Assembly: GCA_023614405.1 (NCBI GenBank)
Contig: CM042694.1
Location: 482,643,392-482,707,391, forward strand
Direction of reading: 5' to 3'
Source: Avena insularis
Taxonomy: Eukaryota > Streptophyta > Magnoliopsida > Poales > Poaceae
DNA: 64,000 bases
The position numbers were made by a program, and so were the translations under genes. The notes under the pieces are model-generated. The model was not told the origin of the DNA. It saw only the letters and a list, made by a program, of their open reading frames with translations, and ran no database searches. Below, one piece after another: positions 44,201 to 56,457 of this stretch; the first letter of the stretch is position 1, and the number at the start of each line of letters is the position of its first letter.

Positions 44201-47200
44201 AATGGCTGGGCCCGTGGGTTGGCCCGGCTCAAACCCAGCCCAACTAGCCCACACGACCCAGTAGGGTTGGGTCCAACATAACCTATAGGGTTAGGTTGGC
44301 CCACCCGTTGGCCTCGTTCTCCCTCGAGCTCCTCTCCTCTCTCTCGCTCTTTCTCTCTGCCGACCGTAAGTCACTGTCGCAGTCGTTCCCCGATTCCAGC
44401 CGGTTCCGGCCTTCTCAGCAGCCGCCATGGTACGAGATTGTACATTCGATGATGCTGCGTCGTTCTACCCTGCTCGATTCGTCGCTCGAGCCCTCTGCTG
44501 GCCGTGCTGCCAGCTCTCTTGTGCCTAGGGTTTCGCCCTTTTGCCCCAATGTGGTGCTCTGGCGCTTCCCTTCAGTGTTGTGCTGGTGCCGTGGTGCTGT
44601 TTGCGGTGCTCCTCCTCTGGTGGTTGCCGTGTCCGCGGCTTGCTGGCGCAGGTTGCAGCGCCTCTGGGTGCTCCCCGTGTCGCCGTGTTCTTGACTTCGG
44701 CACCGAGATCTACTTCCTCTTCTTGCTAAGCGAGGTTGCTAGGTAAGTACTTCCTTTTCCCCCTCTATTCCTCACTCCACTTTCTATGTGTCGAACCCGA
44801 GCTAGGGTTCCTCACTCCTATGTTATCAGTTGCTTGGGAATTACCTTGATAACTCACTAGGCTTAATCCAAAATTGCTCTGGAGTATACCTTTCTCAAAT
44901 TACCTTTGGATTAAGGTGGTTGTTGGTTCTATGCTGCTAGTTGTAGTGTTATTACCTACCTATAGCATGCCTGAGTTTCCTGACAATTTATGATATGGGA
45001 AATGTTGCTGGTTACTGTATTCACTGGATTCTGTATGTTCCTGATTTGGTTCAGTTATTATGATTGATATGATGGTAAATTGAACCTATGGTTCAGTAAA
45101 GACACCTATTTCTTAACAGATGTTGTAAAATTTCTTAAACTAATGCCTTGCTAAATACCACTATGGAAATGATGTTTCAATGTTGTTTTCATAGTGGTCT
45201 TTACTACCTGGAACTTGTTGTTGTGGTGCCTCTTTCTAGAGTGTGCACAACAACCTTCCCTGTATATAATTTGCTGTCATCTAGACTAGTACCGCCTTTT
45301 TGATATGCTGGCTACTGCATGTATGCAATACTTGTGGCTTTATGCAAATGTTCTGGCTGCTATGATACCTCCTTGGAGGATGCACAGAAACTAGATCATA
45401 TGTATAAACTTGCTATAACATTGTTGGTTAGAAGTTTGGACATTTGCTAGCCAATGATATCTTAATTTGAGGCTTAAGCTTTGTAAAAGCAATTATGAAT
45501 GGATTCTTGCTTGAGGTTTTCAGAAAGGATCTATTTTATTATATGTTCCTATAATGAAACAACTTACATAATTGATTCCTAGAACATCTGTTAGGAAAAT
45601 GATAGAAACTCTTTATGTTGAATTGGATTGATATTTAAATGGTGTGACCATTTCTGGAGTGGCCTTTGTGATTAAAACTGCCACTGTGGTGCCTCCCTTG
45701 TGGAGTGTGCACAGTGATAGTTTAAATATGTACTGCTAACTCTACTTGGTTATTTGAATTGCACACCAGCCTATGATGCAAAGCCTGAGGCTTTAATCTT
45801 GGGTGAGAATATCTTATGGTGAGATAAATAAATAGGTGCTATGGCTACTTTCTTTTAGCTCTCGGATGAACCTAGCATAGCACTTATATGCTTAGTTGAG
45901 AGCTTCATGTCCCTCTAAATCCCCTTTTGCATTAAAAACTAAAGGAATAAGAATGGATACTATTTAAGCTCTTGGTTATTACCCTGATATGCTGAGTTGC
46001 CTGATGCTGAGGATGATTTATTGGTGCTTGTGTGATTGATCTGATCTCTGACTTATTTAGATCTTCTCCTTGTCTTGGCTTTGCTTCACACCAGAACTTC
46101 CCTCTCCTCATGTATCCATGGTTGCTTTAATATTTGATGGATTGATCTATGGTTTGGTGAGTACCAAACTGAATTGGTAGGGTTGGTTATGTGTATAGTC
46201 TGCTATTGAACTGGTAGAAACCAGGAATATTTGTGATGTTCTTGAGGTAGAGAAATATTGCTATGGGAAGATGGAAATATGGACATGTGATAAGTAGTGT
46301 TTGTGGCGGCGCCCTCTCTTTTCTCTTGCTGGTGCTGTTTTGCTGTGTCGACAGCACATCTACTGCATGTAATGAGTAAGCTGCTTGCATATGGGCCCTT
46401 CCTGGTTCAAGTTTCCTTACAGAGAGATATTTCTCTTGTGGATGTGATCAAGTAAAAGATGATCTTTTACTGTTTGACTATTTCCTCCATCTTACCACTA
46501 GGGAAACATGCCTTTCTCCTTACTTTGGTGAAGCTTACCCCTCTCAAATCCTGTGATGGTGATCTGAGGTATTTTACATTAAAAGAAAAGATACTACTAG
46601 TGAAACCTAGCCATTTTCTAGATTTAGCTCAATGACGCAATTAGGCATAGCATTTCTATGCTAAGGCCTGAGAGCAATCCTATTCCACCAATCCTTCTTT
46701 CCATTATATTTCTGGTGCTTGTCTTTTCGTTTTGTTTTGCAGATATCAAGATCAGGAGGAAAACCGTCAAGTCATGAAGATTTAGCTCAGGCAATGTAGT
46801 TTAGGTTTTAATTTGGGATTTCTATTTGTGTTTACCATTGTAATTATTTTCTTTTTATATTTGTGAAGACAATGTAATATTGTATACTTTATTTAATAAA
46901 GTTATTTTTCTCTCTTTTTGTGAAGTCAATTACTCTTGTATTTCATTTGTACTTATGATTGTAAGGATAATGAATATTCTATCTATAATAAAATAAAATG
47001 TAATTTCTTATTTTGTACTCTTTAGTTTGTAACTATTGTATAATATTTATTATTAAGAATTCAATTCTTGTTTGTGAAAACATTAATATTCTTTATTCTT
47101 AATTATATTTCATTTCTTCTAAGTATTTATGTATTCATTAATTCAATTTGGGAATTTTCTAAATTCATTTGAATTCACCTCTGAGATTCAAATACATGGT

Positions 47201-47413
47201 TGAATTAATTCCCCTTCAAAACACAAATATTTGATAGAGGTCATGTCAACATCTTTTGTACCGGTACTGATGTTTACACTAATACAAGAGAGACCTCGAC
47301 CCCCCCATAGCTTTATAGTTTTGCATGAAAATTTCCTAGATTTTCTTATGCATGAATGCAATGCACACACATGTGTCCTCTCTTTTTCTAGGTTCTAATC
47401 CTAGGATGTTACA
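41249..47413 (-). repeat. Very long LTR (about 6.2 kb) of a minus-strand Gypsy element
   Basis: The element strand starts TGTAACATCCTAGG at 47413 and ends TGGGTCACCACA at 41249, next to a PBS. A block near 41985-42000 (element strand CACCTCTGCAGAGTGTA) matches a conserved block of the Tekay LTR at 12301-12320, supporting the assignment. The matching LTR on the far side is absent. The length may include an unrecognised nested insertion, because the distance from the LTR start to the GC-rich core is ~2.7 kb here versus ~0.7 kb in the 8989-12944 LTR. 42400-44170 is extremely AT-rich. Confidence 0.6.
44180..46915 (+). other. Transcript-like structure on the plus strand, antisense inside the long LTR
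   Basis: A GC-rich, CT-tract leader (44281-44360) and exon-like segment end in CTAG|GTAAGT at about 44741, a strong splice donor. About 2 kb of T-rich intron-like DNA follows to TTTTGTTTTGCAG at about 46729-46741, an excellent acceptor, then a short exon-like segment with AATAAA at about 46896-46905. Open frames in the leader (44296-44746) have no domain. It may be a non-coding transcript or the remains of a nested gene-like element; it runs opposite to the LTR. Confidence 0.35.
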
Positions 47414-47439
47414 CTGCCCATCCCCCTGCAGGCCATTCC

Positions 47440-49413
47440 CGCCTACTGGGTCAGCCGCCCGCCATCGCCCAGCCCACTGCCTGGCCCGCCTGCCCTGCGG
47501 TCTCTGGCGACCTCATCTTCTCTCCTTCCGCATGATGGACCCACTGACCTGCATGGCCCGTCCTTGCCGTCGCACCTCCACCAACCTCACGCCCCTGCAG
47601 GTAGACTACCCTCCCATCTCTCTTAGGGTATTTAGTTTAGTGGTTTTAGGTGATTTTGTGTAGTGTAGAAAATAGGTGATTTTAGGGATTTTAGTTTAGT
47701 GTAGAAAATAGTAAATAGAAGTACAATATAGAAAACAATAGAAATATATGATTTTAGGAAATAGATGATCGCAAATAGGAAATAAAAATTATTTCCTATC
47801 TAGATGATTTTAGATGTATAATAAATTTAGATAATTGTAGGGGTATAAAATCTAGATGATTTTAAATGTATAGCAAATTTAGATAATTGTAGGTTACAAA
47901 ATCTAGATGGTTTAGGTTGATTTTGGTTTTGTACTTCCATATGGCCGATGATTAAAAAATGTAGGATGCGGTCTCGGGGGTGGTGTGAGCGAGCCTTGTG
48001 AGTTGTGCATCTTACTTGGCTCGCTTACCCCATTCCTAAAATTATTTTGCGTCTAATGCGAGTATGAGGCCCTAATTTTAGGTTGATTTTCATACGAATA
48101 TGCTTTCGATTGATTTTGGATTTCTACTTCCATATAGCCGATGATGCAACGTCGGCGGTGTTGTGAGCGAGCCTTGTGATATGCACAAATAAATAATTTG
48201 TGCATTCTACTTGACTCTCTCACACCATCCCTGGATTTATTATGCGTCCAATGCAAATATGAGGCCCTATTTGATCTTAGAGTATGAGACATGCATGGAT
48301 ACAGTTGATTAATTACCAGGCGCTTTAAATTAGATATGACGATGTGTGAGACATGCATGTATAAATAACTATATTTTCCTTGTAAAGGATATGGCGTTGT
48401 GTCAAGTTTCTTTCACGGACCGTAGCGATGATAGTATGTCAGGCTCACTATTCCAAGTCTGTCTCATACATGGTCGATTTGAGCATACTTTCGTATGTAT
48501 AATTTTTGATATTTAAATTCATTGAATTTTATTTCCATACTATTATCGTTTATTTACTTGATTTTTTTCATGTTCAGCCCATCCCATGCAAATTAAGGAG
48601 GGACTTCAATAGAATAATAGGAGAAAGCGTGGAGTTCCAAGCTCTTGGGAAACATATGTTGTTGATGTGCGCAAAGAGGGAGCAATGACTCGCCTTGCAG
48701 GTTTTTCATGGAGAAGGTTCATTTCCCAAAGCCAAATCCCAGCTGGTGTGTACGTGTTTTTTGCAATGGGAGATCATGGGCCAAGAATCAGTGTTGCATA
48801 TTTGAACTTGGGAGTTGTGGAGGATGACGATGACGAGGGTGGCGATGAGTAGGAGGACGAGGATGGGGGTGATGATGAAGACAACAATGAGGAGAAAGCA
48901 GGACCATTGAATTACACAATTATCGCTTAGAGACACAAACTTACCTATAGTGAAGAGTACTATATTGTTGACAATATTCCTTCAAAAAATTCCTACATCG
49001 GCCTAGCACTTGTCACTCGCTTGACTAGGACGCATATTCAGCTACATGATATGGTATATTTTCACTTATCATTGTTTTTTAGTTCCTATTGCATTTGTAT
49101 TGTATGATAGTTATAAGATTTATAACGTCTGCATCTTAATTCGAAACTACCGTCAAGAATGGTTTCTTCTCTTCAAATTTCAGAAGAAGTCTTGGTTGGA
49201 ATACGCGTTGGAGCAACAGGTGATGTAAGCGCTATTTTGTACAAGATAGTGAGAGATGGCCGCATCATCTACAACATCCAGGAGTGGAAGAACTTTGTTG
49301 AAGCTGAAGATGATCTACAAGTTGGGCAAGCCATTCTCCTCACTGGCAGGACCACTTCACGCTATAACATTCATATAATGTTTGTCATCGACATCATCAT
49401 TCATAGTGACTAG
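47440..49413 (+). pseudogene. Broken B3-domain gene
   Basis: B3 domains bind DNA in plant transcription factors. A GC-rich exon-like stretch (to CCCTGCAG at about 47600) has a GTAGAC donor. An acceptor TTCAG at 48573-48577 precedes IPCKLRRDFNRIIGESVEF and, after a one-base frameshift near 48652, a typical B3 half (V-V-D-V-R-K, then F-S-W-R-R-F-I and a V-Y-V-F-F strand). An acidic linker with a TAG at 48850 follows. A second B3 half (S-Y-I-G-L-A-L-V-T-R-L-T-R-T) ends at a GTATAT donor near 49053. The last piece, 49184-49413, carries R-I-I-Y-N-I-Q-E-W-K-N-F-V and V-G-Q-A-I-L-L-T-G-R, a matching B3 C-terminal half. Two B3 domains seem present; stops and frame breaks make it a pseudogene. Confidence 0.58.
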
Positions 49414-49639
49414 CTAGTTCCTTGTGATAGTTTGTTAGTGTAGATGCAACTAGCTAAGTATGATCATGTTTGAACCGCTTGTTAATAATTTGTGTTGAAC
49501 CAAATTGTTATTTTCCTTCTTATGTGAGTATGCATTTTGTGATATCACATTGCTATTATACTGCAGCCTTTAATCAACAATATGCATCACCTTTTTTTAA
49601 TTTTCAAAAATATACTTGGGGGGTTGGACTTTATGAAAA

Positions 49640-49859
49640 CGTCACAGTACATATAGTACTAGCATTTGCGCCAAACACCACCACTTGTGTCTCCTAGTCG
49701 TGGCGTTCAAACCGAATGCCACTAGTACGAGCGATAATGGTGGCGTTCACTTAAGACGCCACCGCTACGTCCTACCAGTGGCGTGAGGTTAGTGGCGTGC
49801 GGTTTGAGCGCCACTAACCCCCTTTTCCGAATGCCGCACTTGGCCTTTTCCTACTAGAG
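49640..49859. mobile_element. Probable terminal region of a CACTA-type transposon
   Basis: The end reads GGCCTTTTCCTACTAGAG; the reverse complement CTCTAGTAGGAAAAGGCC differs by one base from a CACTAGTAGAAAA-type TIR. Inside are subterminal direct and inverted copies of GTGGCGTTCA / GGCGTGAGGTTAGTGGCG / GCGCCACTAA, characteristic of CACTA ends. The opposite end was not found. It directly follows the B3 pseudogene. Confidence 0.45.
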
Positions 49860-50734
49860 AATGGAAGTGTGAACGGGAGACATGACCCAGACTGTGTAAC
49901 AAGGCTAAAGACATTTGTGAGTAAAGTAGCGCACCTCTCGTGAGTGTATCAAATATGACATGTTACTCCCTGTTCTGGAAAAAAACTGTGAATGTTGTGG
50001 AAAAGGGACTCCATGATGACCTATATAGCCTGTGAAGGCTGATTGACATAGTTTTTCTAAATAAAACTTAGTCCGCAAGCTGCTTCTTCTAGATGTTGGT
50101 TTGAATAGGGGCTTACCTAATGAGCTCATCGTGTCATGCAAGCTCTGAGGATCTTCTATGAAGATCTGTGATATGAATAATATAGTTATACTTTGGACAT
50201 GCGATGTGTATGTTCTACTACTTGATCTATTAGTTATAATATTCGTGAAACGGTATTCTGTGAGTGTTATGCTAACGACTTGCACACTACAACATGTATT
50301 GATGTGCTAGGTCACCACATGGTTGATCATCATATTCTTCATCTTCTTCATTGTCCCTTGTAGCCTGATGGAGGAGGGCATAGTCATTGGAAACCTGAGC
50401 TTCATTTTATTACATTGTGTGTTTGTTGTGTATGTTGCGTTGTAAGCTATTTTGATCAACACCCTTGTACCTCGAGCTATTTGGGACTTTATTAATTTGA
50501 AGCCTAGCCATCTTTCGCCTAAAGCTTTTTGCGTCCTTAGCAATGATGTGTTGATGGTGAAGACAATCTCACTTTTTTATTCTATAATACAATTGTTGTG
50601 GATGATACAATTGATACTTCCGTATTTGCTTGGTTTTTTCCGCACTTTATCATTGACACATTTTACTATCCATATGGCACATATGTTAGAGTTAATTATT
50701 TGCCAACTTTTTCCACACTTTGGGGCGTCCAATT
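49860..50734. other. Spacer, no gene seen
   Basis: Ordinary AT-rich DNA. The open frames here (longest ~126 codons on the minus strand) have no recognisable motif or supporting context. Confidence 0.4.
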
Positions 50735-50737
50735 TCT

Positions 50738-50858
50738 GATCCACATTGTGGGTGCCACAATAGCCAAATTGTGAGTAGGAACCAAACAAATCCTTAGCCT
50801 CATAGATCAATGGATCCTCCACATTGTGGGTGCCACAATAGACAAATTGTGAGTAGGA
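50738..50858 (+). repeat. Short direct duplication of 42 bp
   Basis: TCCACATTGTGGGTGCCACAATAG(C/A)CAAATTGTGAGTAGGAA occurs at about 50739-50780 and 50817-50858, separated by ~36 bp. The second copy abuts the LTR that starts at 50863. Confidence 0.85.
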
Positions 50859-50862
50859 ATCA

Positions 50863-51377
50863 TGTTGGGGATATACTTTCCGGGTATCCTTACTATGCCT
50901 CGTTGACCAGGGTGGCCCACTTCGGTTTAGAGCTTTGCTTCACGGGCGGCCCAGTCATAGAGAATAGATAGAGTCCAGTCCGGCTACGGGAAGGCCCAGA
51001 AGACTTACCGACATAGGCATGTATAGTTACTTGTAGTCCAAGATGTACTCTATAACCAACTCTTAGTCATAGCCGGATAGGTCTCTCCTATAAACCCTAG
51101 GCCGGATATCTATATAAGTCGTCCTAGGGACCAACCTTTAGGGAATCCCACAATAGTCTACAATATCAACTCGCACAGGCGAAACCCTTGTAACCCATAT
51201 TCCGGCCCTGCCGTATTACTGGATTGCTAGCAGAAGTAGGATCCGTCCACTATCGGCGGATTCGAACCTGGGTAAAATTGTGTGCTCACCGTCCCGGAAG
51301 ACCATACATCTCACACCCCTCTCTTCCACATGCCTCAAGGACCCCCTCATGGCGTACTTGTTCTCAATCTGACGACA
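50863..51377 (+). repeat. 5' LTR of the Tat-type element (515 bp)
   Basis: TGTTGGGGATATACTTTCCGG...CTGACGACA, followed at once by a PBS-like sequence. Candidate TSD copy AATCA at 50858-50862; the partner is outside the window. TATA-like TATCTATATAAG is at about 51107-51118. Confidence 0.82.
51107..51118 (+). promoter_or_regulatory. TATA box of the Tat-type 5' LTR
   Basis: TATCTATATAAG lies ~260 bases before the LTR end, in a position typical of LTR core promoters in this lineage. Confidence 0.6.
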
Positions 51378-51379
51378 GT

Positions 51380-51397
51380 TGGCGCCCACCATGGGGA
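51380..51397 (+). promoter_or_regulatory. Primer binding site overlapping the gag start
   Basis: TGGCGCCCACCATGGGGA begins two bases after the LTR. I did not assign the tRNA. The ATG inside it (51391) is in frame with gag, so primer site and start codon overlap. Confidence 0.7.
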
Positions 51398-53874
51398 AAG
51401 TGATCTTCGAATCTGCGTTCCGAACGGAATCTAGAAGAATCAGAATCGGCGAAACCATCACCGTTGGTCGCGTCCTCTATGCCAGTGACGTCCCTCTCAT
51501 CGTTCTCGACGAGACTTGGATTGTGTCTAGGGAGGCCGTGACTACCTACACAATCATGTCCTTTGGCGAGATCAATGTCTACCTTGGTTTCGCTGAGCCT
51601 GCCCAACCCACCCTAGTGGTGATGACAGAGGAAGAAGAAGTTTCTGGGTCCACTTTTTCCGCGGAGGCGGTAGAGTTCTGGATCTCGGAAAACCCTAATC
51701 CCACCCAGCCCGCACCTAACGCGGATATAGTGGAGAAATCTGAGCCTGAAGCAGATCTTCCCGTGAATGTCGAATCTGGAGTGGGTCACCCTAGCGAGGT
51801 CGAATCCCATGACGATCTTCCCAGCGAGGTCAGAACTTAGGAGGAACAAAGCAACAACAATGCTGGTTCCGGCTCTGCTAACGCCGGAACGGGACAACCA
51901 TTCCTGAGGCGCATGATGCTAAACAACGCCAACGTGGATGAGATTATTGAGACCATTGAGCGTTTCGAGGAAGCCCACGAGGAAAGCCGCAACTACCTCA
52001 GGACACACGCATCACACTTTGTCGGATACATTGCATACAGATCCGGCTACACCGATGCTTGAGACAACAAAGACTCAGTGCTGGAGGCGATCAGAACAAA
52101 CACCGACTTACTAACATCTTCGGATGATTCAATGACATTGGTGGATTTCCGAAAGTTCTCCGAAGAATATGAAGAGGTGTTCAACTCCAAAGCTGCATAA
52201 GAAGGAGAAGCCATGGACGAAGGATCCAGAGAAAACTCTCCCAAAGCCATCTTTGCTACCGGTGCTACCAAGAAGGCAAGGAAGAAGAACAAGAATAAGA
52301 CTCCGGCGAAAGACCCTCCAGCTGAGGAGGCAATCGCCGAAGAATACGGAGAAGACGTGGATGGTGCTCTAATCCCAGAAGAGCCAAAAGACACTCCGGT
52401 GGATGGACACATGGTTACCCCTGGTGCCTGTAAACTCATCAGAGACGTGCTAACTACGCCAATCCCTACTCCTGCAGATCTTACACCTGCAGAGCTAGAA
52501 GACAGGGCCCAATCCCTAGAAGCGCATCGCCAAGTACTCCTGGATGAAGCTAACAATCTCCTCGAGGAGAAAAAGCGCATTGCATCTGTAGGGCAGTTCA
52601 ACTCTCTATAGCATCAGAAGACCCGGAACAACCCCGTGTGGGCTAACAAAAATCTGGAAGTCCACAAGACCCTCTTTAAGGGAGGCGATGCCGTCAAGGG
52701 AGAACCTCGGCTCAACAGTAAGGGAGATCTGGTGTACGGAACACTAGTGGAAAACACTGCTGCTGCCCGAGATATCTTGGCAAACAACCCAAACCCAGAC
52801 CAAATCTGGTTGGGCGTGAAGCTACTTACCAAGGGTCTGGAGCAATAGAAGGTCACAAAATCCGGGAGCGGAAAACTAGTCTCTAAATCCGACCAATGTC
52901 GCATGGATCCGGCTTGGAATGACATAAGGCCCCGACGGGACCTGGAGCAACACCACCATTTTGACCGTCGGGAAGACAATTACTCAAGAACCGAATCTTT
53001 AGGGCAATGGCACAGAACCACACGTGATTGGAGTAACGTGGCTCTGGTCACAGAGCGAGACACGGTTGTAGCACTGGTTCTGAGGCAGCGTCCCCGACGA
53101 CAGTCGAATAATCCTAGGGAAGATTTAGAAGAGCGACGCCGGGAGGAGGACTGACAAAGGATGCCACCTAGACATACAATTCGTCCGGCTGAACCTCACC
53201 ACAATGGTGGAAACGACGGACGAAGGAATAACAGACACTGTGCCGCGTCAAACTAGCAGGGGGCTCGCCATAATCAAGACCCTCCCTGGAACCGGAACAA
53301 TGACACTCCGGATGGAGGTCAGCGCTCAGCCGGAAACAATCCACCTGCACCACCCTCTCCACCAAGTAGCCATCATAGCGGATCTTGAGGGAGTCCTGGA
53401 GGGCGTCGCAACGGAGGAGGTGGTGGCAGAAGTAGAAGTCCGACTCCACGGCACCATAGCCACAGCGAACAACCATGACGGCATTCTCTGTCACCAAGTG
53501 ATGCGAGGCAGCAGATTAACTCTAACATAGAGGCGCGGCGCTACGAGTTGGACAACATCTATGTGGGTCCAAAATTCTTCGGACCGCGCATTCGACAAAC
53601 AAACTTCCTGTAAGGATTTGCTATCTCAAGGCACATCCAACCCTACGACGGTGTGGCTCGGCCAGACACTTGGCTCCGGGATTTTTTCCAGGCCTCCTGC
53701 ATCACCAAAGGCGGAAACAGCTGGGTCGTGACCCGGTATCTCTCGCTTATGATGAGGAAGATGGCACGATCATGGATCAATGAACTTCCGGAAAAAACCA
53801 TCCACAACCGGTATGACATGCAAAGTGCGTTCTTTCAGAATTTCGGAGGCACATATCGGAGGCCTGTACGGTAG
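51391..53874 (+). pseudogene. gag of the Tat-type element (multiple stops)
   Basis: One continuous frame from ATG 51391 to 53874 is cut by stops at 51838, 52060, 52198, 52609, 52846 and 53152, plus TAG codons in the Arg/Pro/Ser-rich linker. The N-terminal ~150 codons are specific to this lineage; a Lys/Ala-rich and Glu-rich coiled-coil-like stretch follows (52255-52600). The conserved retrotransposon gag core lies at 53640-53874 (A-R-P-D-T-W-L-R-D-F-F and A-R-S-W-I-N-E-L-P, then F-G-G-T-Y-R-R-P). The absence of frameshifts over 2.4 kb suggests decay mainly by point mutation. It would form the capsid-like particle. Confidence 0.82.
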
Positions 53875-54687
53875 GAGACCTACAACGTTGCACCCAGAAG
53901 CCCGGAGAAACTTGCCAAGATTATCTCGGATGATGGATCGACACCAAGAACTCTTGCGAAGGAGTAAATGATCAAACCGCGATTGAAGCTTTCATTGCGG
54001 GACTCCCAATTTGTTTGTTGCATCATCACTTGAAGTGCGACAAAGTTACTGATTTGGGAGAGATGATAGAGACGGCAAGCAAGTATGCAGATGTCGATGA
54101 TGATGCAGAAGGACTACTAAACGTCCTAGCTATGCCACAGTCGGCAAAACAGCCGAAATAGCAAACACAGAAGCGCAAAAATACCTCGGAAGAAAAAATC
54201 ACCACGGAAACAACAGTTTTCAATGCTACTTTCGGGTTTGGAGGACGAGGAGGGAGAAGAGGTAGCCACGGATGCGGTCGTGGGACATCCAGAGTCCAAG
54301 GTAGACGAGACCAGCAACCTGGCAAAACCTACTCTTGGGCCGACATTGCCAACAATCCGTGTGTGCATCACTTAGATGCCAACAGGGGCTTGTCCCACAC
54401 AAATGTCGAGTGTCGTTTCAATGACGACATCAAGAAATACGAATACGCTGGCTACAAGGCCAAGCGACAAAAAGGAAAGGAAAATTCTGACAAAGAAAAG
54501 GAGACCAAGGAAGATTCCGACATGGAGGAAGCAGAAGCTTGAAATCCCAAGTCAGATGGAAAGAAGACCTTCCCAACAAAGAAAGACACTTATGACACTT
54601 TCCTTGGGTCTCAACCAACTAAGGTCAAGAAGGCAGTAATTCAATGCAACTGTTCCGGTTGTCCCTCAGTTTCTGGACTGGTCAGAC
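53875..54687 (+). pseudogene. Gag C-terminus and gag-protease linker of the Tat-type element
   Basis: Beyond 53874 the frame changes; pieces around 53995-54160 (F-I-A-G-L-P, L-G-E-M-I-E-T-A-S-K-Y-A) match the end of a Tat gag core. A basic Gly/Arg-rich segment follows (about 54220-54310). I see no intact CCHC knuckle. Lys/Glu-rich DNA to 54600 is low-complexity coding remnant. Confidence 0.6.
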
Positions 54688-55372
54688 GTGATAATCACCT
54701 TTGACCATGCTGATCAACCGCCTAAGTTGCACAAGCGAGGAAAGAATGCTTTAGTCGTCAATCTACTTATTGACGGCTATGGTTTCTCCAAGACCCTCAT
54801 GGACAGCGGCATCAGCATCAACATCCTCTACGTCAAAATGTTGTGCCGGATGAGGATCTCAGAAACATAGCTAAATCACAGCTCTATGGTTTTCCACGAA
54901 GTTGTCCCAGAAGATAGTCAAATTCCCTGGGAGGGATCACTTTGGATGTTACCTTTGGAACTCCAAGGAATTATTGGATGGAGGCACTTTCCTTCGAAGT
55001 GGTCCCATTCAAGAGCGCATACCACGCTATCTTCGGATGGCCAGCTTACTGGGCTTTATGGCTCGTCCATGTTACATTTACCATATGTTGAAAATTCTAG
55101 GTCCCAAGGGCGTGATCACCGTAAGGGGAGACCCGAAGAAAGCACGAGAATGCAAGGACAAAAATGTCGCCTTTGCTGAAGCCGTACTGCACACCCAGGA
55201 GTACCAGGAGATCAAGAAGACCATCGACCCATCCAAGATGTCCGCGACGAAGAAGGAGGTGACAAAGCCGACTCAGGAGTTCAAGGCATCGGAAGAGACG
55301 AAGACAACGCTGTTGCAGGAAGGAGATCCCTCAAAGGTGACACTGATAGGTGTAGGTTTAGACCATGCATAG
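54688..55372 (+). pseudogene. Protease and protease-RT linker of the Tat-type element
   Basis: Retropepsin signature L-M-D-S-G-I-S-I-N at about 54799-54825 (Asp codon 54802) within I-I-T-F-D-H-A-D-Q-P and L-V-V-N-L-L-I-D-G-Y; a TAG ends this frame at 54868. A frame change leads to 54902-55372, with L-G-F-M-A-R-P-C-Y and G-P-K-G-V-I-T-V-R-G-D, the standard linker before Tat RT, ending at TAG 55370. Confidence 0.8.
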
Positions 55373-56457
55373 GAAAGCATGCTCGTCGAGTTCCTCAAAG
55401 CTAGTAAAGATATCTTCGCATGGCAACCTTCTGACATGACCGGAGTACCTAGGGAACTTGCCGAGCACTCTCTAAATGTACACCCAAATGCTAAACCCAT
55501 CAAACAGTCCTTAAGATGTTTTAGCAATGAAAAGTGAAAGGGAATAGCTAAAGAACTAGCCCGACTCGAGTTAGCCGGATTCATCGAAGAGGTCATCCAC
55601 ATTGAGTGGTTGGACAATCCTGTAATGGTCCCTAAAATGGACACCACTGATTTAAGGATGTGTGTTGATTATACTGCCTTGAACAAGGCTTGTCCCAAAG
55701 ATTTGTTTGCTCTGCCTAGAATTAATCAAGTAATGACTCTACGGCAGGCTCAGAACTCCTATGCTTTCTCGACGCATATTCCAGTTATCACCAAATCCAG
55801 ATGAAAGAATCAGACAAAGTAAAAAACTTCATTCATAACCCCCTTCAGAACCTTCTGTTTTGTTACGATGCCTTTTGGGCTCAAGAACGCAGGAGCTACG
55901 TACAGCACACTATGTAGCATTGCCTCCATGATCAAATCGGACGTAATGTACATGCATATGTGGATGACATAGCGGTGATGTCCAAAAAGAAGGAAACTTT
56001 AATTTCCGACTTGGAGGAAACGTTCGCCAATCTACGCAAATACAACATAATGCTTAATCCGAAGAAGTGTTTTTTCGGAGTACCAGCCGGGAAATTGTTA
56101 GGTTTCATCGTGTTTCAAAGAGTCATAGAGGTGAACCAGGACAAAATTAACGCTATACTCAACATTTCCAGGCCAACTCGCCTGAAGGACGTACAAAGAC
56201 TAACTGGTTGCATTGCTACAGTCAGTCGGTTTGTAAGTCGGCTCGGTGAGAGATCCGCACCACTTTACAAGATCCTGAAAAAGACCAAAAAGTTCGTATG
56301 GACTGATGAAGCTGAAGCTGCACTACAAGACCTGAAAGCAGTACTCTCGTCCGCTCCTATCCTTGTAGTGCTAGAACCTCAGGAACCGATGTTGCTCTAT
56401 CTAGCTGCGACAAATAGAGTCGGCAGCATCTTCATGGTGGTGGAAAGGCCAGAGTAA
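55373..56457 (+). pseudogene. Reverse transcriptase and first RNase H of the Tat-type element
   Basis: RT motifs: D-I-F-A-W-Q-P-S-D-M (near 55410), A-G-F-I-E-E-V, V-D-Y-T-A-L-N-K-A-C-P-K-D (near 55661), L-D-A-Y-S-S-Y-H-Q after a frameshift (near 55775), a further frameshift near 55840, and an intact Y-V-D-D at 55957-55968. From there the frame is open to 56457: K-C-F-F-G-V-P-A-G-K-L-L-G-F, F-V-W-T-D-E-A and a degenerate RNase H (L-Y-L-A-A-T-N-R-V), which in this lineage normally lacks full catalytic residues. Confidence 0.87.

Noticed and set aside
41249..47413. Plus-strand element with LTR TGTGGTGACC...GGATGTTACA
   Set aside because: The only PBS match is on the minus strand beside 41249; no PBS follows 47413 on the plus strand and no purine tract precedes 41249.
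49860..50734. Small open frames as hypothetical genes
   Set aside because: No motif, start context, splice structure or composition signal to support any of them.
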